A stretch of 64,000 bases of DNA from Diphasiastrum complanatum (taxonomy: Eukaryota; Streptophyta; Lycopodiopsida; Lycopodiales; Lycopodiaceae). Of this stretch, positions 1-8,673 are shown piece by piece (the first letter of the stretch is position 1; each line of letters starts with the position of its first letter). The stretch covers positions 43,809,003-43,873,002 of the forward strand of contig CM055106.1 in the NCBI GenBank assembly GCA_029204225.1, given 5' to 3'. The notes beneath the pieces were generated by a model. The model did no database searches. It was not told where the DNA came from and saw only the letters and a list, made by a program, of their open reading frames with translations. The translations under genes were made by a program, and so were the position numbers.

Positions 1-403
1 CCGGGGTAGTCATGTATCGTCCACATTAGAATTCCATGAACAACGAAGTTTTGTTGTTGTAAAGGTCTCGAGATGTTGTGAGCATGAATACCATTCTAAA
101 GAATGCACAATTCATCGATCAAAGGTGCAAGATACACATCCATGTTCTTGGCCTTGTACTTTCATGGAATCAAAAAAGCCAATTTTTAGATAGTACTATT
201 TTTATACATTCTCGCTTATATGATTCTTTTGCATCTTGGTGCAAGCTCAAATTCTACACGCATATCTCTCTTCTTTTGTTAACAAATGTATGAAAGTTCT
301 ACTCCAATATGCATTAAAGTTCTGTAATCAATTTTCTTTTCTACTTTATTTCAGTATATTAGGGTTTATTGTAATGTATTGTATGTTTATGAATGTAGTA
401 ATC

Positions 404-640
404 ATGTCGGGGTCAGGCAGTGGTGAAAGCTCGGGAGACTTTGTAAAAAATTTATATGAATCATTAACTCCTGAGCAGAAAACACAATTGCAAAGTATGC
501 TTAGCCAAGATGAGGGTGGTCCCTCACAAGCAGCCGCGGCTCCCACCCCCACCGAAGAGTCTTCCACAAATCCTTATTATGACGTGGATCCTCAAGGCAA
601 TATAATTGCCAATAGAAAAGGGAGGGTGGTTTTGGACTGA
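404..640 (+). pseudogene. N-terminal remnant of putative transposon ORF
   Basis: A 78-codon open frame starts at the ATG at 404 with a Ser/Gly-rich stretch, then a polar segment (FVKNLYESLTPEQKTQLQSM) and an Ala/Pro/Thr-rich linker, and ends at TGA 638-640. A second frame, from about 665 to 840, carries a charged segment with KLFSKWSEQ and a run of Glu, broken by TAG at about 719. Low-complexity start, acidic-basic middle and nearby splice sites fit the non-catalytic ORF of plant CACTA elements, but I do not recognise a named domain. In-frame stops make a functional product unlikely. Earlier ATGs upstream (236, 365) are possible but add only hydrophobic, non-conserved-looking residues. Confidence 0.4.
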
Positions 641-1152
641 CTCTATTCTTTATGTCAACGCCATTTTGGCGACAAATTATTTAGTAAATGGTCCGAACAA
701 CCTGCCGCCGATAAACGATAGGTTATTGGTACCCTTCGTGACGAATTCCAACAAGAAGAGGAATTCGAGGAGAAGAAAATTCATAAGCATATGAGCTTAT
801 GGATTAGACATCGTCATGATATGGCACGACAAGCTGATAGGGATGGGCAATCCAAGCCCTCCTAGTGTTCAAGATATGATTGGAACCGTGTAAAAGTGGA
901 TGAATGAACACCAAATAAATACAAGATTCAGAGAGATGTTGCGGCCGCTAGGATGCATGGGATAGGCAATTCTAGGTTGGGCTCGAGCGGAAAGGTGGGA
1001 TTGCAAGCAAGCATGGTAAGTGAACTTACACTACTCTTATAGTTTATCTTTGATTTCATATGCTTTTATTTTTTAATATGCATTATGACTAGGTGCTTCA
1101 ACGTAGCCCTAAATTAATTTCAACTTAAATTGAATGCATGGATAATTGGCAG

Positions 1153-1398
1153 ACTATGGATGTCTGCCAACTAAGGAGGAACACGAATATGCCTACAGGG
1201 AGTCGTACGACACATTAGTCGACAAACTAAAGAGCGAGGGTCATCCTCCAAACGTAAGTACTAGTTTTTGTATTCATACTAATGTGGTTTGTATCATGAT
1301 GTCAATTTTATTTAATTTGATACGATAAAACATTAAATATTTATGTAGTTTGTTTGCTCGTGTTCATGTAGACTGGACGTCACGACGACGACGAGTAG
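1153..1398 (+). pseudogene. Last two exons of the putative transposon ORF
   Basis: The exon at 1153-1253 encodes DYGCLPTKEEHEYAYRESYD followed by TLVDKLKSEGHPPN. It is preceded by a good acceptor (AG at 1151-1152) and followed by a consensus donor GTAAGT at 1254. An acceptor at 1370-1371 joins it in phase to a terminal exon, 1372-1398, encoding TGRHDDDE and a TAG stop. A further donor (GTAAGTG at 1016) matches the phase of the first acceptor, giving a 137-bp intron; that upstream exon frame holds a stop at 973-975. Intact splice geometry shows this was an intron-containing gene. The protein family is uncertain; a CACTA-type accessory ORF is inferred from the adjacent subterminal repeats. Confidence 0.45.
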
Positions 1399-1952
1399 AT
1401 TAGATTTATAAATCTTAGTTGATGTTAGATTTAGAAAGACTCTTGCGACATTAAAGCACAAATTTTGTAATACATTGATTCATATTATGAAAATATTATT
1501 ATTGCAATTGTTCGTGCTATATTGCCATTGCTTTTATATGTGCAATGTTCTTTTTTTTTAAAATTGCAATGTCAAATTTAGGGATGTGGATTGACGTAAT
1601 AACCAACTAAGAAATTAAAACCATGTGCAATGTCAGATTTCAAAACAACAATCAATATCATATCTAAAAATCTAAATGAAATTTATGATATGCACAAAAC
1701 AATGCAATAAAGTATTGTCATTCATAATGAACATGAAGTAATGCAATAAAATATGAAGTGGAAAGCAGTTTAAGAATGAAAAGTACCTCATGCTTAGTTT
1801 GTTGTTTGATCCAATGTTGAATGCAACTCAAAAATATTGTTTTAAAAACAATTCACGAACATCGCTTCTCCAAGAACTCAACTCCAAGAATAGTCCAATA
1901 AAAATGTGCGCGCTGTTTTTTACGAGTTTTATTACTTTTTTACCTAATTTGG
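1399..1952. other. AT-rich 3' region, no gene seen
   Basis: This stretch lies between the end of the putative transposon gene and the palindromic subterminal block. It is AT-rich, has stops in all frames and no recognisable domain. It probably contains the 3' untranslated region of the transposon gene. Confidence 0.5.
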
Positions 1953-2460
1953 GACGTCGGAATCCGACGTCCTACCGCGTCGGATAGATGTCAGACACAC
2001 GTCAGACATATTTTTTGATCATTCTGTTTACAGACGTTGGACTCCGACAACTTTATGGGACGTCGGATTCCGACGTCCAAGCATACGTCGAATGGACGTC
2101 GGATGGGTGTCGGACATCCGTCGATGAAATTTTGGCATCATTTGGTGTTTACATATGTCGAAATCTGACTGAATTCTAAGATGTAACAATGCGACATCCA
2201 CATCAGAGCGTTTGCGACATCTTTGAATGTCGCAATGCGGCGTCCACGTAGGACGTCGCAATGCAACATCCACGTAGGACGTCACAATGCGACGTCCACA
2301 TCAACCGTCGCATTGCGATGTCCATGTCAGATCGGGTTTCCGTATCGGAAAAATACGTTTCAGAATTTGGCATGTTGTGCCTGTCGGAATGCGACGTTTT
2401 TAAAGTCATCGGATTCCGACGACCTTATAGTGACGTGTTTTTCTGACGTCTGTGACGAAT
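1953..2460. repeat. Palindromic GACGTC subterminal repeat block
   Basis: Palindromes GACGTCGGAATCCGACGTC (1953-1971) and GACGTCGGATTCCGACGTC (2059-2077) are followed by many shorter relatives: ACGTCGGATG near 2095, GTCGCAATGCGGCGTCC near 2228, GACGTCGCAATGC near 2261, GACGTCACAATGCGACGTCC near 2278, and more to about 2450. The CpG-rich units stand out from the AT-rich surroundings. Such clustered short repeats in both orientations near an end are typical of CACTA elements, where transposase accessory proteins bind them. Confidence 0.6.
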
Positions 2461-2527
2461 TAAAAAAAAAATAAGCTCGCGATTCACATCGCAAAACACA
2501 TCGCAAATCGCGACGGGTGTTGTTGTG

Positions 2528-3033
2528 GCCACAGTTCCACAAGGATTAGCATCAATTTTGAAAAGCTTACCACAACTAGTCCCTCTTGCTACCTTATCAT
2601 CATTTCTCTTCTTGAAACAATTAGAAGCAAAATGCCCCTTCTTACCACAAAGGAAGCACTTCTTGTTGGCTTTGCAGCTTGTTGATGTTTGTGATGACTC
2701 TTCATCTCTCTCCTCCTTTGAGTTGTCCTTCATGAAATGTTGATGTTGCTCTTTGTCCCTTCCTCTTGGCTTGTCCCTTGTGAAGTATGCTTTCTCCTTT
2801 CCACTATAGATGGATTCCAATGTGTCCCAAGCCTCCTTGGATGTGATACACGAGCCAATATCACACAACAATTCATTTGAAACATTTACCAAAAGGTGTT
2901 TCACATGTGTGGAAGACTTCATGAAGAAAACTAAGTCCCAACAAGCTCTTCCCCTCAAGTAGAGAGAGAAAATACCACTTTTGGGCTCATCTAGAGAGAG
3001 AAGACAATACAAGCAAAATTGGCAAATCTCCAA
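2528..3033 (-). pseudogene. Copia-type gag remnant (Cop7) with zinc knuckle
   Basis: On the minus strand the frame reads VNVSNELLCDIG and TSKEAWDTLESIYSGKEK, the typical second half of a plant copia gag capsid. It then jumps to a basic region and an intact CX2CX4HX4C zinc knuckle (CFLCGKKGHFASNCF), and ends with CGKLFKIDAN, which in intact relatives lies just before integrase. The protease region between the knuckle and that motif is missing, as is most of the gag middle, so at least two internal deletions occurred. The right side loses gag similarity near 2930 and the left side meets the CACTA-like end at about 2527. It has no integrase or reverse transcriptase and cannot encode an active element. 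Confidence 0.75.
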
Positions 3034-3575
3034 ATTGACTGAAAAAACTCATAGATCTCTCATACATTAATGAAGGAAATGAAAGTGCATATAGAAACTC
3101 ATGGAGATCCAAGCTTAATTCTTATTGGACCCCTTAAACATAGCCTCTCTAATCCTATTGGATGTGTGATGCAACATCCCTCACTTATGATTGGACCCTT
3201 ACAACACATCTCTCTCTTATGATTGGACCCTTTGACTTTTGCCACCACATAGGGTGCATCACTCATCAAACCTTAAAATTGACATGTGTAAGCAACCGAA
3301 CTAGCTTGAGTTACATCACAATTGAATTTTGGCCTAATCATGACAAAACATGTGTACTTGACCATTTGACCTCTAAAGTCAAAATTGGCCCTATCACCTA
3401 GTGACACCAAGCTGCTTGACTAGCAATCTTTATGATACCCCTAAAGTCAACATTATAAACTATTTATAACTATTTTACACATGTGGGATCATGCTCCACA
3501 CATGTGAAATGTACTCACAAACATAAAATCATAAAATTATCAAGATAGATTTTTGACTATTTTTCACATCAGACA
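2940..3575 (-). repeat. Leader/LTR-like remnant next to Cop7 gag
   Basis: The part at about 2950-3015, with two TAGAGAGAGA blocks, resembles 63063-63140. The ATTGGACC motifs at 3124, 3189 and 3221 recur near 63250. The part 3463-3575, containing ACACATGTGGGATCATG and ATGTGAAATGTACTCAC, is found inverted at about 15163-15283. I read this as LTR or leader sequence of copia elements; exact ends (TG...CA) could not be fixed. Confidence 0.45.
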
Positions 3576-3850
3576 CCGTTTTAGTAATTTTGGGAAAATC
3601 CCAAGTTCCATTCTTTGCAAAAACCATGAAATTTGATTTCTTATTTGTTTCTTCATACTATTTGCACATGTTTTTTGTTTGGAGATTGATTGAAAGAAGG
3701 TAATCCTTTTATACATCTCTCTTAATCATTTTATGTTGACTCTATGGTTTGTTCATGGATAACATTTTATTTTTATATGTCACTCTTAACCAAAACGAGA
3801 ACTATAGACATCAAAAACATCATACAATACTTTCGAGTTATATTTTTAAC

Positions 3851-4107
3851 AAAATCATGATTTGTGGACTGTTTTTTTTGCTAGGCAACTGGCCGGTTGT
3901 AGTCAGCAACTCTATCCATACACCCCCACTGTGATTTGTGGTCATATTTTAACATCAAGCACCATTTTGATTTAATGAATTCATAAATGCTTTATCTTGA
4001 AGTGTTTATGTGTTTTAAAAATAATTCAGTGGGGGTGTATGGATAGAGTTGCTGACTACAACCGGCCAGTTGCCTAGCAAAAAAAACAGTCCACAAATCA
4101 TGATTTT
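3851..4107. repeat. Perfect 81-bp inverted repeat with 95-bp loop
   Basis: The left arm 3851-3931 and right arm 4027-4107 are exact reverse complements over 81 bp by base-by-base reading, including a run of eight T/A and the segment GGCCGGTTGTAGTCAGC. The spacer is 3932-4026. Inner arm ends read CAGTGGGGGTGT outward from the loop. No obvious target duplication flanks the arms. A transcript would fold into a long perfect hairpin. It could be a foldback element, a template-switch product or a small-RNA precursor. Confidence 0.9.
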
Positions 4108-5161
4108 CTTTCAACCTGAGCACATCTCAAGTTTTCAATTGCACCACTGAATTATTTTTAGCTAGTTTTATATCGCAATTTACAATGAATGAAGCTTTTT
4201 GGTGGATGTTATGTTCTCTTTTATAAAATCGCACTAGATAAATTTCTCTTTTATATATAGACATTGTGAAATTTCTAAGAAATTGATGCATTTGCCAAAT
4301 GTAATTGCTATATATTTTATTAAAATAGTAATCATATTGTAACAACAAATCATGTTTATATCACGAGTCAAAGTATAAAAAAAATTGTCTACACACATCT
4401 TTACCCTCAAGTAACGAAACCAACAATTATTGACTCTTGATTTCATTTAATTATGTTACAAACTTTTATTGAGTTGCAATTTGTTCACGATAGGTTTTGA
4501 GGTGCATGTGATAACCTTCATGATTATTTGGATTTAATTTATCATTTGATTATGATTGTACAATTATAAATGTATAATTTTAATAGCTAGAACATAAACA
4601 AAAGACAAAATTGTTAATGTATGTGCAAGGTATTGGCTTTTGTTGTGATTGTATAATTATGAATGTATATTATTAATAGTTGAAACACAAACAAAAAACA
4701 AAATTGATAAACATATGTGCAATGTATTTGGATTTTGTTGTAACTAACACATGATTTACACAGTGCTTGATAGTAGTTAAACATGTACAAATGAAAATAT
4801 GCACAATGCTCTATATTGTGAACTACCACTGTCATATTTCATTGGGTATAACATATTTGCAACATGAACAATGATTACTACAAGCATAACCTATGCATTT
4901 TTCATCTATGTGATTGTCATTGAACAAGCCAAATTACTTAAGTATGATTTTATAATATAAAAATAATTAATTCAATTTACATCCAATTTTGAAATTCAAG
5001 AAAATCAAACATAAAACTTGATATCCAATAAATAAATAAAAACCATCATATTGATAGAAATAAGATACACACATGAACATTAAATTTATGAAAGATAAAA
5101 TAAAAAATATATCATTTGAATAATGAATGTACAAAATATATTGTATGAGATTTGAACATTT
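4108..5161. other. AT-rich intergenic; two-copy tandem repeat at 4555-4741
   Basis: There is no coding potential. A roughly 93-bp unit beginning ATTGTA is present twice in diverged tandem copies (4555-4647 and 4648-4741). The rest is AT-rich sequence downstream of the minus-strand gene ending at 5162, so it probably contains that gene's 3' flank. Confidence 0.6.
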
Positions 5162-6124
5162 TTAAAGTCTTTTCCATTTTTCCAATGGGCGCAAATATCT
5201 CTTTCCAGTCGTGTAAGGTTTACAATAGCCAAGCTCTATTGCTTTTAGGCTAGCTTCCATGTCACTCATACTTTGTACTGGTCGCATGTCCTCTAATATT
5301 TTCAATTGACTTGATGTCAACTCTAAAGGTGAATCAGGTCTTCGTCTTTTTTGTTGCTCTCCTTCGAGTACCTGTGAATTGGTAGCCTCAATTCTTGGTG
5401 ACGAAGAGTAACTTGATTGCAATAAATATTCTGATGAAACTCGAGAACTTGTACTACTAGGAAATATCTTTATAACATATTGAAAATGTCCATACAAAGC
5501 ATGACCTTCTATCACTAGCAGTTGTCCATATCTTGTTGCTTCTATGACTGGCCGAACATCAAGAACTTGTGTTAATTTGAGAAGATACGAAAAAAGCTTG
5601 TAGTTGAGTACATCATCTTCAACTTCTTCTATAAATGGATTGGAAAATATGCAATTTCCAGGATTGTTAAGACATCCTTTGTATGGACTATCATCTATTA
5701 ATATGGTAGTTCTTTCATCACAGAAACCTGTGAAATTTGCCCACACTTGATATAGTGGCTTGAACATTGATTCCACATTTGGCTTGTCTGGTCTATATAA
5801 ACAAGGTGACGATTGCTTGAAACATTTTTCTTGTCCCCAAGTCATAAAAGAAGGAAATTGTCTTTTGGCCACATGCTCCAACAATTGAATCCTTGGTACA
5901 ATGTTCTTCTCTTTTGCACATGACCACAACCCAATATTAAAATGATTGGAAATTGCACTCAAGAAGTCATTGCAACCTGTGCGTAGTATGATCCTTTCCC
6001 ACCCAATGTTATAAATCTCTTGGTTGGTTTGACCATTTCCAACAAACTTGCACATCAATAGTCCATTGAGATCTAGTATCAGTGTATGATAGTGCAACTT
6101 GTCACCTATGCTTTCACATGACAT
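5162..6124 (-). CDS. FCP1/NIF-type (HAD) phosphatase-like domain protein
   Basis: An uninterrupted 320-residue frame starts at the ATG at 6124 (MSCESIGDK). It carries the FCP1-homology/NIF fold of the HAD superfamily. Motif I is LILDLNGLL near residue 18, motif II is IGLWSCAKEKN near residue 65, then a plant-type MTWGQEKCF segment, and motif IV is ILIDDSPYKG near residue 140. The family removes phosphate from proteins such as the RNA polymerase II tail, but here the second Asp of the DxD signature is Asn. That Asn also occurs in a plant subfamily I recall; activity is therefore uncertain. The C-terminal third is Ser-rich then basic (EQQKRRRPDS), possibly a nuclear signal. The frame is also open upstream of the ATG, so a 5' exon is possible. 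It is the only intact cellular-type gene in the window. Confidence 0.75.
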   Translation of the reverse strand: MSCESIGDKLHYHTLILDLNGLLMCKFVGNGQTNQEIYNIGWERIILRTGCNDFLSAISNHFNIGLWSCAKEKNIVPRIQLLEHVAKRQFPSFMTWGQEKCFKQSSPCLYRPDKPNVESMFKPLYQVWANFTGFCDERTTILIDDSPYKGCLNNPGNCIFSNPFIEEVEDDVLNYKLFSYLLKLTQVLDVRPVIEATRYGQLLVIEGHALYGHFQYVIKIFPSSTSSRVSSEYLLQSSYSSSPRIEATNSQVLEGEQQKRRRPDSPLELTSSQLKILEDMRPVQSMSDMEASLKAIELGYCKPYTTGKRYLRPLEKWKRL

Positions 6125-6582
6125 TTTTTGCAAAAAAAGTTTGTCATTATTTATGAAACTTGAGAACTGTATTTTTTTTCTATTTTATCAAGTTCCACCT
6201 CTTGTAAAGTGATCTCTTTGCCTTTTGTACTTCCTATCACAACGTTCACAAATAAGATTGTTGAAACAAGTTTTATTAAAAAAAGGAATTGTAATTATTT
6301 ATTAAGTTTTTACTATTTTTGATTGATAATATAGTGGATATTGAGTACATGCGCACAAGCACATGATTCATTTGTTTTAATTTTGACAGACAAAAATATA
6401 TATTTCAAAATGAAATCACTAATAAAATGATATCAAATGATAAGATTTAATTCATGTACATAGAGGAGTTTTAAATATCTACAATTATCTAACTGTTTGA
6501 TGCCTACCATGGCCATTTGTACACTACAAAAAAGCTACTATAAACTATGGAATTATAGGTATCAAAACTTGAGAAATCTATG
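6125..6582. other. Spacer or intron between FCP1-like ORF and upstream exons
   Basis: AT-rich, stops in all frames. It separates two same-strand coding blocks and could be an intergenic spacer or an intron: a GGTGATT donor candidate sits at about 6586 and an ATACAG acceptor candidate near 6160. CACTACAAAAAA at 6522 resembles a CACTA terminus but has no partner here. Confidence 0.35.
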
Positions 6583-7189
6583 TCAATCACCTATAGAAAG
6601 ATGACTTTCCTGTTCAAGTACATCAATTTGAATATCAGAAGGGGGTTCACCACTCTCATCAATTTTTTTTTGTTTCTCTGTTTTATCCCATATCGCCCCT
6701 GCTTCTTGTACTATAGAGGCAAGTTCTTCAACATTTGTAATAGGCATAGGAGTATGACTTTCTTCTATTGAACTTGGAACCTCTAACAATCTTGCAAATT
6801 TTGCCACTGACGGAATTTGTGTCCACGATATTTGAACATGTTGCCTCCAGAGCTTTTGCTTCCATATCAGTCAATACAATGGCAACTCCTTTTCGTTCCA
6901 TTAGTAGCCCTTCTTTCAAAGCAACTCCTCCACATAAAACATCTACTACAAATTGATCTTCTCTACAAAACGCTTTTACGAGATCTTGAATAAAAATAGG
7001 ATCCTTAAGATTTTTCAATAAATGAATTCCAACCATTTCATATGGTTGGTCTTTGATGTCATCCTCATCATCCAAAGTTATCGTTGAAGTGTCCCATGAA
7101 ATGTCAACTGTCCCTGTTCTGCTTAGAATTAAGTTGTTGTAGGTCACAAATCTGGAATCTTTACTTAAAAAGATTACCACAACTGCTGC
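6583..7189 (-). pseudogene. DNA-methylase-like C-terminal exon(s), frame-broken
   Basis: Minus-strand coding sequence runs from about 7189 to 6583 in two frames. The first frame (7180-6728) contains KDPIFIQDLVKAFCREDQFV followed by VDVLCGGVALKEGLLMER. This resembles the C-terminal motif I of N4/N6 DNA methylases (LVKAF...D-P-F-x-G-x-G...), but the glycine loop is one residue short and the Pro is lost. The frame then shifts near 6820 to another open stretch (SVAKFARLLEVPSSIEE to LEQESHLSIGD, stop at 6583). The shift could be an undetected intron or an indel. S-adenosylmethionine binding is inferred only from this motif; no DPPY motif was found. Its position directly upstream of the FCP1-like frame raises the possibility of one gene. 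Confidence 0.4.
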
Positions 7190-7393
7190 TGTGTAGGAGT
7201 TTGTTGTAATTCCTTGTTTTTTTTATTTTGATCTATAAACTCCCACCTCGTAATGGAAAGTATATTCTAGTTTTTTTAATGCCATAACTAGATTTGAAAT
7301 ATATATAAAATCCATAAATGATACCATGACTAGTTCATTAGTACCATTAAAAGTTTGGACATGAGAGATTGAAGCTTTGAAATAGTCCTTTGT

Positions 7394-7878
7394 TCATACT
7401 TCCGAATTCTCCTTATGTAGTTGTGTATCTAGATTGATCAATCCTATAGATATAGGACCATCAACCTTTTTTGAGAATTCTGCATGTCTTTCAAATTGAA
7501 AGCCAGCTGTACAAATTCTCCAAGGACTTTGATTTACTTCCGTATCTAAGCCTTTGCACTTCAAATACAAGCGGTGAACATTATTTTTGACTATTGCCGG
7601 CAATTTACATCTGCAATAATAGCACAATGTTGAGGATGTGTACAAAATTCTTTTATTAGCTGCAATACATGGTCCTTTACCAATCCTCGATACACTATGT
7701 GACTAGGAGCTTGAAAACATCTTGTCACATCAATGTTATAGGATGTGTCCATTCCAAATGGATAATATCCCTTCCAATTATATAGGAGTTGCAAGCCCTG
7801 CTCATTGTCAACACTCAACGAGTCTTCCATTTTTGAAACCATAGCATCTGCTTGTTGATTTAAGGGCATTATTTCCAT
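7394..7878 (-). pseudogene. Middle exons of the unrecognised minus-strand gene
   Basis: The frame 7878-7591 starts with MEIMPLNQQADAM and includes LQLLYNWKGYYPFGMDTSYN and HIVYRGLVKDHVLQLIKEF. It is continued in a second frame, 7645-7394, with LPAIVKNNVHRLYLKCKGLD and WRICTAGFQFERHAEF. The two overlap at TTATTGCAG (about 7614), a good acceptor-like sequence, so the shift may reflect splicing rather than decay. A GTATGA donor candidate begins at 7399, but simple joins to AG candidates at 7189/7186 run into a stop. The amino-acid composition is coding-like, but I do not recognise the family. It overlaps the preceding block by a one-base frame change near 7870. Confidence 0.4.
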
Positions 7879-8552
7879 AGATTTGGCACTATGTTTTTCT
7901 GTTTGCTTAGATGTGGAACCTTGTTTCTATTATTTCTGTTTTCAATAGTTTTTTTTTCTTGATTTTTCGTAAGTTTTCTTCTTTTTGTTTTTTCTCCCTT
8001 TTGAACATCCGAACTCTTTTTGAAAAAAGATGTGACATCTGTCAATTCTCCCTTTACAATTAAAAATCCCTCAATAATTTGCATCATGTCCGTGATGCCA
8101 GCATCCTCAAGGTTATCGAAACTCATTAAGTTCCAACCAAGATCCTTCATGGAGCCACGTTTGTCATCCTTGCTTGATTGCATGTCTTTGAGACTAAATC
8201 CTTCAAAAGGTAGATTGATCAACATAATTTTTTCATCCTTGGAACTCTCTACAACAACCCTAAGACATGGTGTTGCATATTTTCCTTCACTCTCTTTAAC
8301 ATTCCAAACTACTCCCATATCGTCGTACTCTTGATCTTTTGAATAGATATATAGATGTACATCTTTCATATGTATTCCTAATGTGTCGTATGTTTCCATA
8401 TACCAATTAATTGGTTTTTTTTCTTCTCCAATTGAATCAGCCAAGTCGATCTCACCTGCTATGATTAGACTTGGTTGAGTGTACCTGGCCTTCTTATGCA
8501 TAGGTGATTCCATGATAGTATCAAGTGAAAAAACTTGCTTGTCCTCAACCAT
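7869..8552 (-). CDS. Unrecognised protein, 5' coding block
   Basis: A 227-codon open frame begins at the ATG at 8552 (MVEDKQVFSLDTIM). TGCATGTAG just upstream is acceptor-like, so this may be an internal exon. Readable features are WYMETYDTLGIHMKDVHLYI, YSKDQEYDDMGVVWNVKESE, a hydrophobic-acidic central part and a strongly basic C-terminus (GEKTKRRKLTKNQEKK), a possible nuclear localisation signal. No domain is recognised. It ends at TAA 7869 one frame away from the next coding block. With the blocks downstream it probably formed a single nuclear protein ending in the methylase-like motif. Upstream, 116 bp away, the truncated copia element Cop1A begins, so the true 5' end may have been lost. 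Confidence 0.5.
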   Translation of the reverse strand: MVEDKQVFSLDTIMESPMHKKARYTQPSLIIAGEIDLADSIGEEKKPINWYMETYDTLGIHMKDVHLYIYSKDQEYDDMGVVWNVKESEGKYATPCLRVVVESSKDEKIMLINLPFEGFSLKDMQSSKDDKRGSMKDLGWNLMSFDNLEDAGITDMMQIIEGFLIVKGELTDVTSFFKKSSDVQKGEKTKRRKLTKNQEKKTIENRNNRNKVPHLSKQKNIVPNLWK

Positions 8553-8673
8553 TGTACCTACATGCAAAATTCACAATACTTGTGTATTCAACAAAGAGCA
8601 TTTGAGAGTATGAAATTTGTAATTACAATAGTAGTATATAGTATCAATAAATAGCTTGGATATGCAAGCTCAA

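Larger units (their letters stand above)
1..2527 (+). mobile_element. 3' portion of a probable CACTA-like DNA transposon
   Basis: Three things support this call. A degenerate plus-strand coding region with plant-type splice sites occupies the first 1.4 kb. A 500-bp block of short palindromic repeats based on GACGTCGGAATCCGACGTC follows, resembling CACTA subterminal repeats. The block ends with GTTGTTGTG at 2519-2527, whose reverse complement starts CACAACAAC, close to the CACTACAA-type terminus of plant CACTA elements. Immediately beyond lies a copia gag remnant in the opposite orientation. The left end is outside the window, so neither terminal repeat pairing nor the 3-bp target duplication can be tested here. 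Alternative: an unrelated decayed gene followed by a palindromic satellite. Confidence 0.5.

Noticed and set aside
1953-2460. CRISPR-like array
   Set aside because: The palindromic repeats are irregularly spaced, vary in sequence and lie in a plant genome context; they fit transposon subterminal repeats.
6522-6533. CACTACAAAAAA resembling a CACTA terminus
   Set aside because: No inverted partner TTTTTTGTAGTG, no subterminal repeats and no target duplication found in the window; a 12-mer of this composition can occur by chance.
5162-8552. Giant-virus insertion carrying phosphatase and methylase genes
   Set aside because: The phosphatase has plant-family features and there are intron-like junctions; no viral marker gene is present.
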